A DNA stretch of 14,613 bases from BMS3Bbin11 sp034659075. GTDB lineage: Bacteria > Pseudomonadota > Gammaproteobacteria > BMS3Bbin11. Location of the stretch: contig JAYEGM010000093.1 in the NCBI GenBank assembly GCA_034659075.1, positions 1 to 14,613 of the forward strand. The letters are read 5' to 3'. The notes beneath the pieces are model-generated. The model did not search any database and was not told where the DNA came from. It worked only from the letters and a program-made list of their open reading frames with translations. Positions 13,386-14,613 of this stretch are shown here, one piece after another. Each line of letters opens with the position of its first letter. The first letter of the stretch is position 1. The position numbers and the translations under genes were made by a program.

Positions 13386-14090
13386 TCACGCCTGGCAGCT
13401 AAGCAGGTAATTCACATCCACGCCCGGTCCCAGAGTATAACGGCGGGTAAGCGGATTGTAGTGCATGCCTGTCATCTCACCCGCCTCCAGTTCGGCAGTT
13501 CGGCACCAGTTTGCCAGTTCAGAAGGGCGGATAAATTTGGCATATTCGTGGGTACCCTTGGGTAGCAGCTTGAGTATATACTCCGCACCGACGATGGCCA
13601 TGGCGAAGGATTTTGGATTACGGTTGATGGTGGACAAAAAGACCATGCCGCCGGGTTTGACCAGCTTCGCGCAGGCCTTAACCACCGAAGCAGGATCCGG
13701 TACATGCTCAAGCATTTCCATGCAGGTAACGACATCAAATTCTCCTGCATGGGCATCGGCCATGTGTTCTGCGGTAATCTGCTGGTAATCCACCTGCAGC
13801 CCTGATTCCTTCAGGTGCAGTTTGGCGACCTGCAGAGGGGTAGGTGCCATATCTATCCCGGTAACGTCTGCACCCAGAGCCGCTATGCTTTCCGACAAAA
13901 TGCCGCCACCACAGCCGATATCAATGACCTTTTTCCCTGCCAGCGGTATCTGTTTGTTGATCCATTCGAGGCGCAGCGGGTTGATTTCATGCAGCGGCTT
14001 GAATTCGCTTTGCGGGTCCCACCAGCGGCTGGCCAGCTGATCAAATTTGCCAACTTCGGTGTGGTCAACGTTAAGTGTATCTGTGCTCAT
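13386..14090 (-). CDS. ubiG: Ubiquinone biosynthesis O-methyltransferase UbiG
   Basis: The start is placed at the ATG at 14090, giving 234 residues. AGGT lies seven bases upstream, and the N-terminus MSTDTLNVDHTEVGKF matches the UbiG pattern NVD.EE..KF. An in-frame ATG at 14153 adds 21 residues, has no ribosome binding site and crowds the upstream gene. Family marks are ASRWWDPQSEFKPLHEINPLR (cited as SRWWD and EFKPLH..NPLR), SAM motif I VIDIGCGGG (55-63), D80 at the end of strand 2, and EMLEHVPDP. UbiG methylates the ring oxygens at C5 and C6 in ubiquinone synthesis and associates with the inner membrane or the Ubi complex. It belongs to the amidohydrolase-ubiG-mupP block and starts 63 bp after the preceding gene. 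Confidence 0.94.
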   Translation of the reverse strand: MSTDTLNVDHTEVGKFDQLASRWWDPQSEFKPLHEINPLRLEWINKQIPLAGKKVIDIGCGGGILSESIAALGADVTGIDMAPTPLQVAKLHLKESGLQVDYQQITAEHMADAHAGEFDVVTCMEMLEHVPDPASVVKACAKLVKPGGMVFLSTINRNPKSFAMAIVGAEYILKLLPKGTHEYAKFIRPSELANWCRTAELEAGEMTGMHYNPLTRRYTLGPGVDVNYLLSCQA

Positions 14091-14153
14091 GGTTCTACCT
14101 GTTGGAACGGGTTGCTCTAAGCGTGCAATATTAACAGGAATGTAGCTATTCAA

Positions 14154-14613
14154 CTATCGCGAGCTGATCTTCTGCTGCCATCCACGGGCGCGCCGCAGAC
14201 AGTCCTGCTGGTCTTGTTGTGTCAATTCACGGTTTTCTACCAACTGCTTACCTGCCACCCAGACATCGGATACCTGCTGCCTGCTGGCAGTATAAACAAG
14301 CTGCGAAACAGGGTCATAGACTGGTTGGCAAGCGGGATGAGAGAGATCAACCGCCGTAATATCAGCCCATTTGCCTACCTCCAGCGAGCCGGTGACATCT
14401 GCCAGTCCTAATCCCCTGGCTCCTCCCAATGTGGCAAGCTCCAGTGCCTGATGAGCAGGCAGGCTTTCAGGATTGTTGGATACGGCCTTGGCCAGCAGTG
14501 CAGTAGTGCGCATTTCTTCCATCATATCGAGATCATTATTACTGGCAGCACCATCGGTACCCAGACCAACATTAATCCCTTTTTTCAGTAATTTTGACAG
14601 CGGACAAAAACCG
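14154..14613 (-). CDS. TRZ/ATZ-family amidohydrolase, C-terminal part (5'-methylthioadenosine/S-adenosylhomocysteine deaminase type)
   Basis: This gene runs off the right edge. The frame stays open to 14612 with no start needed, and 153 residues of its C-terminus are visible. LKKGINVGLGTDGAASNNDL is the amidohydrolase block that holds the metal-binding aspartate, followed by DMMEEMRTTALLAKA. The LGLADVTGSLEVGKWADITAVDL block is the composite-domain beta sandwich, and the VYTASRQQVSDVWVAGKQLV ending is typical. The MtaD group deaminates methylthioadenosine or S-adenosylhomocysteine. In Pseudomonas such a gene sits immediately before ubiG, as here. The metal-binding N-terminal histidines lie outside the window, so substrate type is inferred from similarity and synteny. 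Confidence 0.9.
   Translation of the reverse strand, partial: GFCPLSKLLKKGINVGLGTDGAASNNDLDMMEEMRTTALLAKAVSNNPESLPAHQALELATLGGARGLGLADVTGSLEVGKWADITAVDLSHPACQPVYDPVSQLVYTASRQQVSDVWVAGKQLVENRELTQQDQQDCLRRARGWQQKISSR

Noticed and set aside
13465..14120. Plus-strand frames across ubiG
   Set aside because: They are shadows of the ubiG frame; there is no domain or start signal.

Overview
The window looks like a chromosomal segment of a gammaproteobacterium that makes ubiquinone. The evidence is a UbiG gene, a MupP-type phosphatase in the Pseudomonas-like order (amidohydrolase, ubiG, mupP, YciK-like SDR), an OxyR with both redox cysteines, and a PilZ protein. No species can be named. The left ~3.6 kb is visibly AT-richer and patchy, as accessory DNA tends to be. 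The right two thirds is compact core-genome coding sequence.

Layout. 1-2330: a bacteriohemerythrin, a small secreted protein of unknown function, and a scar where the last 28 or so codons of a tyrosine integrase (minus strand) abut an N-terminally truncated MddA-like methyltransferase. A GTAG-headed palindrome resembling a REP element then lies on the stop codon of the next gene. 2328-5055 (minus): an orphan SAM methyltransferase of the kind found in aryl-polyene/flexirubin clusters, an alpha/beta-hydrolase probably attached to the inner or outer membrane, and a periplasmic protein of unknown function. 5203-8735 (plus): oxyR, a rubrerythrin without a rubredoxin domain, an HdrD/GlpC-like Fe-S protein and a DUF3501 protein. 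The last two are translationally coupled. 8839-10470: a PilZ-domain protein with its own good promoter. 10502-14613 (minus): the 3' part of a TRZ/ATZ amidohydrolase, then ubiG, mupP, rmuC and a YciK-like SDR that lacks the catalytic lysine.

The most coherent unit is the oxidative-stress block. A 15-bp element, ATTGATAATATTGAT, lies in front of oxyR as half of a large dyad. It recurs with one mismatch just upstream of the -35 of the rubrerythrin gene. This suggests that OxyR (or possibly Fur) controls both itself and the rubrerythrin, Fe-S protein and DUF3501 genes. The rubrerythrin has the diiron peroxidase core but no rubredoxin module, so the adjacent eight-cysteine ferredoxin-like/CCG protein is a reasonable candidate electron donor. 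A strong hairpin between the rubrerythrin and the Fe-S gene could make the first product much more abundant than the others.

The right-hand minus-strand block combines housekeeping functions: adenosine or methylthioadenosine deamination, ubiquinone methylation, MurNAc recycling and DNA recombination. It carries two heptamer tandem repeats between mupP and ubiG.
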